Shown here one piece after another: positions 43,724-51,872 of a stretch of DNA of 64,000 bases. The notes below the pieces were generated by a model, which saw only the letters and a program-made list of their open reading frames with translations, did not search any database and was not told where the DNA came from. A program made the translations under genes and the position numbers. Origin of the DNA: Sinohyriopsis cumingii (lineage: Eukaryota; Mollusca; Bivalvia; Unionida; Unionidae); NCBI GenBank assembly GCA_028554795.2, contig CM068832.1, positions 81,921,180-81,985,179 on the forward strand, written 5' to 3'. Each line of letters opens with the position of its first letter. Within the stretch, counting starts at the first letter, position 1.

Positions 43724-46708
43724 ATGGATTTATTTGATCTTGATGAGGCAGAATATATCATTCCTGAAGTTGATAGTGCGAAGAAGGAATTTTTCGATGA
43801 TGGAGCGATTCATGTTTGGTCGACATGGAAAACTAACTTCGTTAATGCTACGATGAATCTAGAGCGAGCGAAAAAGATAATCGAACATATACAATCTGAA
43901 CACAAGGAAGAGCGATTTATCTTTGGAATAAAATTTATTGCACAAATGCCTGATGACATTTGGATTATTCGTGATAAACGAGATCCGGTACGCGGTGGTA
44001 AGAAAAATGTTGTTCTTGATAAAAATTCAAAACCAGGATTGCTGCTGGGGATTGATGGTCCTTATTATGCTAGGGCGTATCCTTCTAGTGCTGTTGTCTA
44101 TGGAATTTATCGGCTGAATAATAATCCTGATATGAAAAATCTACCTGCGATGAGGGAATCTCCGATGATAAATTGTGTAGCTGAGCGAGTTATCGAACAT
44201 ATGAAAAATGCTCGTCGTGGATCTGGTCTAACTCAATTGAGATTGGATAAAATTAATTCATGGGCAAAGACAGTTGTTGATGGCGCATCAATCGATGATG
44301 TTGCTGCGTTAAGTAAGAAACTTAAATTTCCTATTACGGTTAAAACACTATCGGGTGAAATATTATATTCATCGCCGTATAATTCTCGAGGAACACCAAT
44401 CGAAATTGTTGATCATAATTCACATGCGTGGAGTCAGTCGGTAATGATATTCCCACGAGATCGTGTTGTTAAGTTTTATCCCGTGGAAAAATCCACGGTG
44501 GAATCCAAAGATAGTTCCGATGCAATGTTTAGGTTTATCAAACTATTAGCCAAGTCCGATCCAATATCGATTTGGTTATTTTCTAGCGAAGAAAGATACG
44601 ATCAATTTATCTTACCACGCGGAGATATTTACCGAGATGAAATATTACATGAATCGATGAAAAATATCGCGGTGAAGTATTCATCAAATCCAGATCGATT
44701 ACTGACAAATTGCTTTACCATTTCGTCTGTTGCTGCTCATGCTGCTAGAGAAAGAAATTCGTGGAAACCTACAAGAAATGAATTTCTCAATGATATTCAA
44801 CTTAGCTGTATCGAATACGGCCATGGAGGATTATGGAATACCAAATACTATTTCGAAGATATGATTTCCGTTGATATGAGCGCATGCTATCCTGGAAGTT
44901 TCCTTGGGTATGGCGATTGTGCAAATTACTTTGCTAAATTCGGTCATCCCACCAACGAGATGACTAGAGTTGCAATTAACGGACCGTTACCCGATTTTGT
45001 CATAACCGGATTCGCTCATGTTACTTCGTTTGAACTTGCTGAAAATTTGCATAAAATTTGTTATATTTGGTTTGGTCGGCATTTATCTCAGCGAAGATGG
45101 GTCCCTACGGTATTGTTGAGATATATGCTGGATTCGTCGATGTTAATATCACTGACGGTAAGTGAAGCAATTATATCGTATAGAAAGCAGACCGAGGTGT
45201 GGTTACCCACGGATTGTGAGAACGCGAAAGATATTGGAAGAAAAATAATTGGTAAATTTACTCAAGGAGGATCAGTTGATCATAAACATCGCCACGCTAG
45301 GTTATTTATCAATGATGCTGAGATGGATTTTATTATTGCCGATACAGTGTCTCGTGGAATATTTTGCAACAGAGAAAATATTATTATTGATGGAACGAAG
45401 TTAGGTACAGTGATCACTTATCTCGATGGAGAATCCGCGCAGTATACTCATTTAAGATCATCAATGCTCGCCTATGTGAGTATTAATTTGCTGTCAATGA
45501 TAAATAAATTTTCTGATATCGCGGTAAGAGTTGCAACGGATTCATTTTATATCAATAAGAAATTTCAATGTAGATTGGAAAATTTAATCACCGATGGTTC
45601 CTGGGGAACTTGGAGAATAAAAAACGAGGATATTCTAGATTATTGTGAGGACGCGGATGTAGAAGATTGCGATAAATTTCATAAAGATAAATGCGATGAA
45701 GTATCAACAGCAGTATCAGTGTTCGATCCAATTTCACGAAACAAATTCGTTTACCTAAATGGTCCTGGCGGTAGTGGTAAAACAACACGAGCGATAAATT
45801 TATTTTCAAAATCTGATATGATCGTGTTGACTCCAACTCACAGGTTAGCGCGAGAAATAAAACAACGTGGCGTTAATTCTTGTACGTATCATAGTTATTT
45901 CAAGTATAGCGGTGGATTGTGGGATTCAGCTCGAATGGGAAACAAATATATCAACAAGATTATAATATTTGATGAAATTTGCACGGTAAATTTAGTTGTG
46001 TTAAAATCATTTCTAAGTTGGTTAGAAGAAAAAAATACTGCAGTAATAATGTGCGGCGATCATGGTCAACCTGATCCTATTGATGGTGAATCTCCTCACA
46101 GGTGGCTTAGAAATTTTGTAGATTATTATGAAGAAATTGACGCTGATTATAGATCTAATGATATTTTACTGACCGAGTTTAAAAAAATGATTCGATTGCA
46201 ACCTAATAAATTTCAATGTGATGTGATGAGAAAAATAATCGACGAAACTTCGATGGATAATTTTCTAACTTTGTGGCGTCCTGATCATCTGATCGTTGCT
46301 AGCAGAAAAATTATTCGTGATAATATTCAAGAAATACTATTTAAGCTTCACTGTGATAAATTTCCAACGTTGCAGGTGCCGTTGTGCTATAGGCCCGCTG
46401 ATACTAGAAAACAAAATATTAATGTTACTTTGCCGTGCGGAGAAGAAAAAATATTAGTTTTAAATGATATTATTTTCGTTGATATTAATCTTGTCAATGA
46501 TGCGATAAACGCAGAAAAATCACCATGGAAACTCGGGTACGCAACAACGATTCACTCATCACAGGGATTGACAGTAGATGGCCAAGTTTGGATTGTCGAT
46601 GATAGAATTTCCTGGTCAAATTTAGTTTATCTAGCAGTTTCTCGAGTAAGAAAATTATCTCAGTTAGGTAGAATTAAATTTCACATTAACGACGATGGTG
46701 GTAATTGA
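43724..46708 (+). CDS. Replicase: possible OTU-like domain, compact PolB-like core, SF1 helicase
   Basis: 994 residues. Residues 1-~260: unknown domain with Cys151 (MINCVAERV), DDVAALSKKLKFPITVKT and HNSHAW (His231/234), a spacing like OTU cysteine proteases. Residues ~360-620: polymerase-like, motif A VDMSACYP (D384), a motif B candidate RKIIGKFTQGG (507-516) and motif C VATDSFY (D606; the first Asp of the usual DTDS is Thr-preceded Ala). No clear 3'-5' exonuclease motifs. Residues 672-985: SF1 helicase with GPGGSGKT (680-687), IIIFDE (747-751), GDHGQ, HSSQG and YLAVSRVR. Overlaps the convergent integrase by 28 bp and lacks the HNH tail seen in C. Confidence 0.82.
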   Translation: MDLFDLDEAEYIIPEVDSAKKEFFDDGAIHVWSTWKTNFVNATMNLERAKKIIEHIQSEHKEERFIFGIKFIAQMPDDIWIIRDKRDPVRGGKKNVVLDKNSKPGLLLGIDGPYYARAYPSSAVVYGIYRLNNNPDMKNLPAMRESPMINCVAERVIEHMKNARRGSGLTQLRLDKINSWAKTVVDGASIDDVAALSKKLKFPITVKTLSGEILYSSPYNSRGTPIEIVDHNSHAWSQSVMIFPRDRVVKFYPVEKSTVESKDSSDAMFRFIKLLAKSDPISIWLFSSEERYDQFILPRGDIYRDEILHESMKNIAVKYSSNPDRLLTNCFTISSVAAHAARERNSWKPTRNEFLNDIQLSCIEYGHGGLWNTKYYFEDMISVDMSACYPGSFLGYGDCANYFAKFGHPTNEMTRVAINGPLPDFVITGFAHVTSFELAENLHKICYIWFGRHLSQRRWVPTVLLRYMLDSSMLISLTVSEAIISYRKQTEVWLPTDCENAKDIGRKIIGKFTQGGSVDHKHRHARLFINDAEMDFIIADTVSRGIFCNRENIIIDGTKLGTVITYLDGESAQYTHLRSSMLAYVSINLLSMINKFSDIAVRVATDSFYINKKFQCRLENLITDGSWGTWRIKNEDILDYCEDADVEDCDKFHKDKCDEVSTAVSVFDPISRNKFVYLNGPGGSGKTTRAINLFSKSDMIVLTPTHRLAREIKQRGVNSCTYHSYFKYSGGLWDSARMGNKYINKIIIFDEICTVNLVVLKSFLSWLEEKNTAVIMCGDHGQPDPIDGESPHRWLRNFVDYYEEIDADYRSNDILLTEFKKMIRLQPNKFQCDVMRKIIDETSMDNFLTLWRPDHLIVASRKIIRDNIQEILFKLHCDKFPTLQVPLCYRPADTRKQNINVTLPCGEEKILVLNDIIFVDINLVNDAINAEKSPWKLGYATTIHSSQGLTVDGQVWIVDDRISWSNLVYLAVSRVRKLSQLGRIKFHINDDGGN

Positions 46709-47631
46709 GTATCCTTTGGTATTATTTGTAATTCCTCCTTGGTAAATCCGCGTTGTGGCGCTAGTGAATCTAGAAAATAAATCGCTGGCCTTCCTGATGA
46801 TCTTGTTACAGCTGATATTTTATGTGTCGTAACACTCCAGTTTGGATCAGTTGCTCTTTTTCTGCCACCCTCGGCTTCTCCCTCCTTGTATAAATATCTT
46901 ACAATAACACTACCTAGCACAGGCGGAATTGTGGAACTTCGCTTTAGTGGTATTTTTGTTTTTGTAATTGCAATTGCGGGCTTCATTGCTATTGTTCGTG
47001 TTACTTCGTTATTTAGCGCGTTAATCACGTGAGGTAATCTTGTTACCCAATCGCGAGATCGTTTATCTTGAATAAATTCTCTCGCGTACTGATATCCGAA
47101 TAATCGTTCTGCAAGAGTTTTATTGAATCTCTCAACGATAGCTTGATTGTGATGAACACCTACAATACCGCGACGGATTTTAACATTATTCTTTTTCATC
47201 AGTGAAGTAACCGCACCGAGGAATTCTCGTCCTGGATCAACCTGGAGAAGCTTCGGCCATGTTAATGGAGATCGTGAATAAATTTCGCTAAACGCCTTAG
47301 CAATATCTGTTGCTGTTTTATTCGATAACGGTTCCGCTTCCTTGTACCTACTTGCAATATCAACAACCGTCATAACATATTTGTATATAACTCCGTCAAC
47401 GGTATCGTAAGGAAGAAACATAAGATCAGCCTGATGGACTTCATTAGGGACGCTGACAGAGAAACTCGCATATGATATTTTCTTAGGCGGAGGAAGATAA
47501 ATTTGCCAAACTGCTTGCCTCGATAGCCACGATTCAGCGACAGATTGCTTTACTTTTGCTGCCTTAGCAAGTTTGTCTATTGCTGATTTTCCTCGCCAAA
47601 ATCCTCGCGGAGAATAATATATTTGCTCCAT
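46681..47631 (-). CDS. Retroviral-type DDE integrase (rve)
   Basis: 316 residues. D69 (HQADLMFLP), D132 (LLQVDPGREF) and E167 (AIVERFNKTLAE) form the catalytic triad. The C-terminus has DPNWSVTTHKISAV and QRGFTKEELQIIP. All catalytic residues are present, so this copy could be active. The start codon overlaps the PLA2 stop (TAATG), suggesting coupled expression; C keeps the same order with a 2-bp gap. Confidence 0.93.
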   Translation of the reverse strand: MEQIYYSPRGFWRGKSAIDKLAKAAKVKQSVAESWLSRQAVWQIYLPPPKKISYASFSVSVPNEVHQADLMFLPYDTVDGVIYKYVMTVVDIASRYKEAEPLSNKTATDIAKAFSEIYSRSPLTWPKLLQVDPGREFLGAVTSLMKKNNVKIRRGIVGVHHNQAIVERFNKTLAERLFGYQYAREFIQDKRSRDWVTRLPHVINALNNEVTRTIAMKPAIAITKTKIPLKRSSTIPPVLGSVIVRYLYKEGEAEGGRKRATDPNWSVTTHKISAVTRSSGRPAIYFLDSLAPQRGFTKEELQIIPKDTQLPPSSLM

Positions 47632-48139
47632 TATAAATTACCAGCACCTAGTACTAATTTACCTTTCATCGCGCCTTTTATTAACCAAGTTGCCAATTTC
47701 TCTTTGAAATTTTTATCAGGAATAGCATCTATTGCGTGAATTAATTTAATATCAGCGAGATGTCTTTGTTGTAAATCTCCGCTGCGATATGCAAGATCGT
47801 GATAGTAGCATGCGTTATCGATGGCGTTTACTGGATCCTCGCCAGGATTTGGTTGATTATTATCGTTAAGTCTTATATCTAATCTTGTACCAGGTCCGCA
47901 GTAATTATATCCTGGTAAATGTTTCTCTCCGGGATATTTCGCCCAGGGAGTTCCAGGTAGATTTGTTAAGGAGGTTGCAATATCTCCTCCGGTTCTACTT
48001 TTTTTTTTACAAATCTAAACTTAATTGTCTTGCAAACTTCACATTCTCCCTTGATTGCATTTCTGTTGTTGCGTGTAACGACTTCGATTGGATTTATCGT
48101 AGCAGTTCGAGTGCGACACTTAACACAATATGAATCCAT
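47631..48139 (-). pseudogene. Phospholipase A2-like protein, single frameshift at an A10 run
   Basis: Starts MDSYCVKCRTRT at 48,139 with a CxxC zinc-ribbon N-terminus. At about 48,000 a run of ten A (T10 on the given strand) shifts the frame by one base. From there the other frame gives GGDIATSLTNLPGTPWAKY, the calcium loop YCGPGT and the catalytic CYYHDLAY, running cleanly to the TAA at 47,631-47,633. One base at the homopolymer separates a whole gene from a broken one. It may be a sequencing error, a real mutation, or slippage on A10. Confidence 0.82.
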
Positions 48140-48153
48140 AATATTCTAATAAC

Positions 48154-48804
48154 ATGAATGTAATTGATTTTTCAGCCACAAAAAAACGCGAGCAAGTAAA
48201 ACATATCGAGGCATTACCAAATTCGATTAGAATGATAATCATTGGACCATCTGGTTCTGGAAAAACGCAATTGTTGCTAAATTTGATTATGCGATGGTTA
48301 AAATGGGACAAATTGTATTTGGTTGCGCCGTCTGTTGATGATCAGCGATGTTATCAGGTATTAAAAGAATTTAGCGATAATACTGAGGATGGCACGATAG
48401 AATTTATAACGGATATCAATGAGGCTCCATCAGTGGAGAATTTAGATGGCGATGTTAATAATCTTGTCGTATTCGATGATGTAATGCTGGATAAGCAAAC
48501 TAACCCAGCTAGGATATTCTCGCGTGGCCGACATAGGAACACCGATGTGATTTACGTGACGCAGCGATATACGCAAATTCCGAAGGTGATTAGAGATAAT
48601 TGTAACATTTTATCAGTGTTCAATGGCGTTGATACTCACACGCTAAGGAATATTCATCAAACTTGGTGCAACGGCGATATGGACATAAATAAATTCAAAA
48701 ATTTCTTCAGTCACGCTCAGGCAACACCACATGGTTTTGTCACGATTAATCTTCATGATCCACGTAGTAGGTATCGAATCGGTCTTGATCAGATTTACTC
48801 ATAA
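48154..48804 (+). CDS. A32/FtsK-type packaging ATPase
   Basis: 216 residues. Walker A GPSGSGKTQ at 31-39, Walker B-like NNLVVFDDVM, RGRHRNTDVIYVTQRYTQIPKVIRDN, and the C-terminus HGFVTINLHDPRSRYRIG. This family pumps the genome into preformed capsids in Polintons, adintoviruses and larger relatives. Only 14 bp separate it from the divergent PLA2 start. It ends 2 bp before the right repeat homology begins. Intact, unlike the C copy. Confidence 0.93.
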   Translation: MNVIDFSATKKREQVKHIEALPNSIRMIIIGPSGSGKTQLLLNLIMRWLKWDKLYLVAPSVDDQRCYQVLKEFSDNTEDGTIEFITDINEAPSVENLDGDVNNLVVFDDVMLDKQTNPARIFSRGRHRNTDVIYVTQRYTQIPKVIRDNCNILSVFNGVDTHTLRNIHQTWCNGDMDINKFKNFFSHAQATPHGFVTINLHDPRSRYRIGLDQIYS

Positions 48805-48805
48805 A

Positions 48806-49021
48806 ATTGCAGCCGGAATTTGCAATCACAAATAAATTTTACTACCCCCCCTAAATTTTGTTGTTTTTTTTTATGCCTAAAAATGCACTTTGGGTCGAAA
48901 TTTTGCGGATTAATTTGCGCAGGAAGGTTTATTTTTGCAATCTGAGGCTTCTACGGAGAAAGTTTGTGTGGGAGGCTTAATTTTATCTGTGCCACCTGGT
49001 CTGTACGCCCTCCCTGCTGCT
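48806..49021 (-). repeat. Element D right terminal inverted repeat
   Basis: Reverse complement of the left repeat with many substitutions (about 85 percent identity by eye). Ends CCCTCCCTGCTGCT. Confidence 0.9.
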
Positions 49022-49028
49022 AAAAGTC

Positions 49029-49097
49029 GCAGAAAATATATATAAAACAGCTTTATCGAAAAAATATAAGCAGAAAATTATCTTTAAGTATCAATAA
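49029..49097 (+). pseudogene. HNH endonuclease of element C, 3' remnant
   Basis: After the second copy of the 7-bp target (49,022-49,028) the codons match the C-terminus of the HNH protein at 19,875 (AENI... to KYKQKIIF) and end at a TAA at 49,095-49,097. This fixes the D insertion site within one gene. Confidence 0.9.
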
Positions 49098-49780
49098 CTA
49101 TCATCACCACATTATTAACTATCATCACCACATTATTAACTATCATCACCACATTGAATTAATTTTTTTAATTTATGTCACAGAGGTCCTCCATACACTA
49201 CTGAATTTTTGATTTAAGGGGAGATTACTTTGTAATATATAGTTTTCTTCGTAGATGGTTGGTTTTTTATGATCGTAATTAGTCAGTTTAACTAATTACA
49301 TCGTATAGTGCCGACGAACCTAACTCATTAGACTCATAAGTATTATTTATGGTTTTTAAATATTTTCCCATCATACAACACATGATAATATTATTGATCC
49401 GTAGGAAGCTGTGTGTGTAAACAGAAACCGTTACTCATTGTAATTGACCTGCAGTTGTGTGTTCACTGAACTTACAATTCTGGAAAGTTCTTTGACTGGT
49501 GCATTAATGCCACTGTTATTATTGATTTTCGGCCTGCTCTTAGGAAACCAGCTACAAATACAGAAACTGTTATAAATACAGAAACTATTATTCAGAAACT
49601 GTTATAAATACAGAAACTATTATTCAGAAACTGTTATAAATACAGAAACCGCTACAAATACAGAAACCGCTACAAATACAGAAACCGTTATTATTCAGAA
49701 ACCGCTGTTTAGTGTAAATATTGGTTCCTTAGCTATATAGCTAGCTATATATTAACTTCCGAAACATATGTTCGTAACAA
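49098..49780. repeat. AT-rich spacer with short tandem repeats (element C)
   Basis: Three tandem copies of a 21-bp unit (CATCACCACATTATTAACTAT) at about 49,101-49,155 and a run of CAGAAACTGTTATAAATA-type ~18-bp units at about 49,558-49,707. No gene seen. The B copy of the spacer (20.4-20.84 kb) lacks these repeats. Confidence 0.7.
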
Positions 49781-49783
49781 TGT

Positions 49784-49885
49784 TTGATAGCTCGATCAGT
49801 ATGGTATTGGACTGTGGCGCTCGCGGTCCAGGATCGAATCCCCATGGCTGACAATTTGTCGGTGGTGCGCATAATTGCGATTTTT
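49784..49885 (+). ncRNA. tRNA-like Pol III transcription unit (element C copy)
   Basis: Box A-like TAGCTCGATCAGTATGG at 49,788-49,804, an anticodon-arm-like GGAC...GTCC, box B GGATCGAATCC at 49,831-49,841 and a T5 run at 49,881-49,885. Order, box B-to-T5 distance and flanking words (GTCGGTGG, TTGCGATTTTTAT) are shared with B at 20,853-20,950. The acceptor stem is not convincing, so this is more likely a tRNA-derived small RNA than a tRNA. It parallels the Pol III small RNAs of adenoviruses in position-independent terms only. Inferred from sequence. Confidence 0.62.
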
Positions 49886-49917
49886 ATAATAGTGGGGGGA
49901 ACCGCAAGAACCCCTCC

Positions 49918-50013
49918 GCTCAGCAAATTCACAACCACAATATTGACTGGTTGTTGATACATATTTTCGTATCACCCACTGGATTAATTATTGTGGGTGT
50001 GATTTTGCTGAGC
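49918..50013 (+). ncRNA. 96-nt hairpin following the tRNA-like unit
   Basis: GCTCAGCAAA pairs perfectly with TTTGCTGAGC at the ends. Inside, TCAC pairs with GTGA and CCACAATA with TATTGTGG, and the apex has GATAC/GTATC. B has a weaker version at the same place. Long stem with small internal loops, like a primary microRNA or a structured regulatory RNA. Confidence 0.65.
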
Positions 50014-50060
50014 GTATATGTTTGTACTGTCCTTAGTTAGTACCGTTTCATTCATAATCT

Positions 50061-50610
50061 GAGCTCGCTAATACACTCGATAGGGGCTCTTCATTCATTG
50101 TATATAACCATTTCATTGTATATATGTTATATGTATATCCTCTAAACTTGGTAGATTGCGGTGGCAAGCTACGAGTTTAATGAGGACTGTGCTGTCCTTG
50201 TGCTGTCCTTAGTTAGTGCCGTTTCATTCATAATCTGAGCTCGCTAATACACTCGATAGGGGCTCTTCATTCATTGTATATATGTTATATGTATATCCTC
50301 TAAGCTTGGTAGATTGTGGTGGCAAGCTACGAGTTTAATGAGGACTGCTGTGCTGTCCTTAGTTAGTTATATGTTATATGTATATCCTCTAAACTTGGTA
50401 GATTGCGGTGGCAAGCTACGAGTTTATGAGGGTTGTGCCGTCCTCCCTCTTGGGCCTCTAGACCGTTGTTTGGCGGGTTAGGGGCTCTCGTAGAGGGAAT
50501 ATTTGCCTAATGAACTTGGTAGATTGCGGTGGCAAGCTATGAGTTCTTGGCTGTGCTGTCCCTGAAACATCCCGACGAACTCGCTAATACACTCGATAGG
50601 TGTTCCGGGA
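50061..50610 (+). ncRNA. Stem-loop array, element C (eight hairpins)
   Basis: Two hairpin types alternate. Short type with loop core CGCTAATACACTCGATAG at about 50,061-50,089, 50,237-50,265 and 50,570-50,610. Long type with core GGTAGATTGCGGTGGCAAG at about 50,139-50,185, 50,297-50,343, 50,386-50,432 and 50,512-50,546. A divergent one is at 50,445-50,497 (CCCTC/GAGGG ends). Outer arms co-vary: GAGC/GCTC, CGAAC/GTTC, CCTCTAAACT/AGTTTAATGAGG. Linkers repeat GTGCTGTCCTTAGTTAGT. The array ends 36 bp before the coiled-coil gene. B has a related array. Confidence 0.75.
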
Positions 50611-50645
50611 TATTTTTTTTATTTTAAAGATTTATATATTATATA

Positions 50646-51158
50646 ATGAACCATGAAAATATCAATGATGTAATTGTCGCTATTAAAAAATTAAAAAAAG
50701 ATGGAATTAATATATCTGATGAACTTAATCCTGAAAAAATAGTTTCTGACTTTGAGATTTTACAAGAACGTAAAACCATGGGGACACACACACTATCATC
50801 TGAATACAGGCTCATGAAACGGATTCAATCGGCAATGTTTCAGTCGCTAGCTACCGTAGAAGATGATCATGTGAAGGAGTTCGTTCCTCTTTCTACCGCC
50901 GTAGAAAGAATTAAGTCGTTATTATCCCACGAGTATGAGGCAAAGAAAACGATTAGTACTCGCATAAGACTATTGAGAAAAATAATGTCAGATCGTGAAA
51001 CGATCCAAGTTAACCCCGTTACTGATGAAACGATCCAAGGTAACTTCGTTGGTGAAACGATCCAAGGTAACTTCGTTGGTGAAACGATCCAAGGTAACTT
51101 CGTTACTGGTGATAATGAAAATGAAAGTTTTGGTAACTGGGGTCCAAGTCAACGCTGA
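50646..51158 (+). CDS. Small helical protein with 9-residue C-terminal repeats
   Basis: 170 residues. The N-terminal ~120 residues are helical and charged (NDVIVAIKKLKKDGINISDELNPEKI; YRLMKRIQSAMFQSL; YEAKKTISTRIRLLRKIM). Residues ~123-157 hold four tandem copies of ETIQGNFVG-type repeats from a 27-bp DNA repeat, then GNWGPSQR. A TATATATTATATAATG sequence covers the start. Decayed homologue in B at 21,577; absent from D. Always just downstream of the hairpin array, so it may bind or depend on those RNAs (inference). No family recognised. Confidence 0.68.
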   Translation: MNHENINDVIVAIKKLKKDGINISDELNPEKIVSDFEILQERKTMGTHTLSSEYRLMKRIQSAMFQSLATVEDDHVKEFVPLSTAVERIKSLLSHEYEAKKTISTRIRLLRKIMSDRETIQVNPVTDETIQGNFVGETIQGNFVGETIQGNFVTGDNENESFGNWGPSQR

Positions 51159-51171
51159 CCACGTGTATTGA

Positions 51172-51625
51172 TAGTCAAAATCAAGAAAGTTCTAACCTTG
51201 TCAAATTTGTTCCTAATAAATTTTATTTATTAATAATATTATTAATAAATAATATTATTTTTACTTAGGATTTATTTTTTTTTACTAAAATCAAGAAAAA
51301 TGCACAAATTACTTGATTTTGACGGGGTAGTTGGTAGTCAAAATCAAAGAAAAATGCACGAATTACTTGATTTCTGACGGGGTAGTTGGTAGTCAAAATC
51401 AGGAAAATTGAGCAATTTCGTTGTATTTTAGTAAAAAAAAATAAAAATCTCAGTAAAAATAATATTATTAATAAATAAAATTAATTTATAATAAATAAAA
51501 TTTGTTAGGAACAATTTGACAAGGTTAGAACTTTCTTGATTTTGACGGGGTAGTTGGTAGTCAAAATCAAGTAGTTCGTGCATTTTTATGTTTCTGAGGG
51601 GGTAGTTGGTAGTCAAAATCAAGTA
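51172..51625. repeat. Large inverted repeat with G-rich-loop hairpins: possible origin
   Basis: Outer arms of ~75-90 bp (AGTCAAAATCAAGAAAGTTC... to AATAATATTATT; and its complement at about 51,459-51,568) enclose about 215 bp. Four copies of GGGGTAGTTGGTAGTCAAAATCA occur (about 51,324, 51,379, 51,547, 51,598). In two of them TTGATTTTGAC precedes, giving perfect 11-bp stems (51,313-51,347 and 51,536-51,570) with the loop GGGGTAGTTGGTA. Very AT-rich otherwise. No counterpart seen in B or D. Confidence 0.7.
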
Positions 51626-51811
51626 ATTTGTACAATTTCAGTAAAAATCAGGAAAATTAATAAATATTATTTTTTTTGTGATAGAAATTTTAATTTTACT
51701 TTCATCGACTAGCTTTTTTAGTTGCCTGGGCCGATTAATTTGTACCAAACACAAATTTGTGCTAGTAATAATAAAATATTTTTTTAAGTTGATCGAATTT
51801 GATTCTGAAGA

Positions 51812-51872
51812 TCTACGACAAAAGTCCTTAGACAGAAATCCTTAAGACAAAAGTCTTTACGACAAAAGTCCT
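51812..51872. repeat. Short tandem repeat ACGACAAAAGTCCTTAAG
   Basis: Four imperfect 16-18 bp units (GACAAAAGTCCTTA, GACAGAAATCCTTAA, GACAAAAGTCTTTAC, GACAAAAGTCCTTAA), each with a small GAC..GTC dyad, at the 3' end of the penton-like gene. Possibly part of its 3' untranslated region. Confidence 0.6.

Larger units (their letters stand above)
34279..49021 (+). mobile_element. Element D: near-intact Maverick/adintovirus-like element nested in C
   Basis: Inverted terminal repeats start AGCAGCAGGGAGGG on the left and end CCCTCCCTGCTGCT on the right. The flanks are AAAAGTC at 34,272-34,278 and 49,022-49,028. Length is 14,743 bp. Fourteen genes run in the order structural block (forward), HNH and zinc protein (reverse), replicase (forward), integrase and PLA2 (reverse), ATPase (forward). 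All but PLA2 are open, although its protease lacks a clear start. It lacks the tRNA-like unit, hairpin array and coiled-coil gene found in B and C: only ~140 bp separate its penton-like and HNH genes. Confidence 0.95.

Noticed and set aside
50061..50610. CRISPR-like array
   Set aside because: Spacing is uneven, units are hairpins with varying arms, there are no unique spacers or cas genes, and the context is animal.
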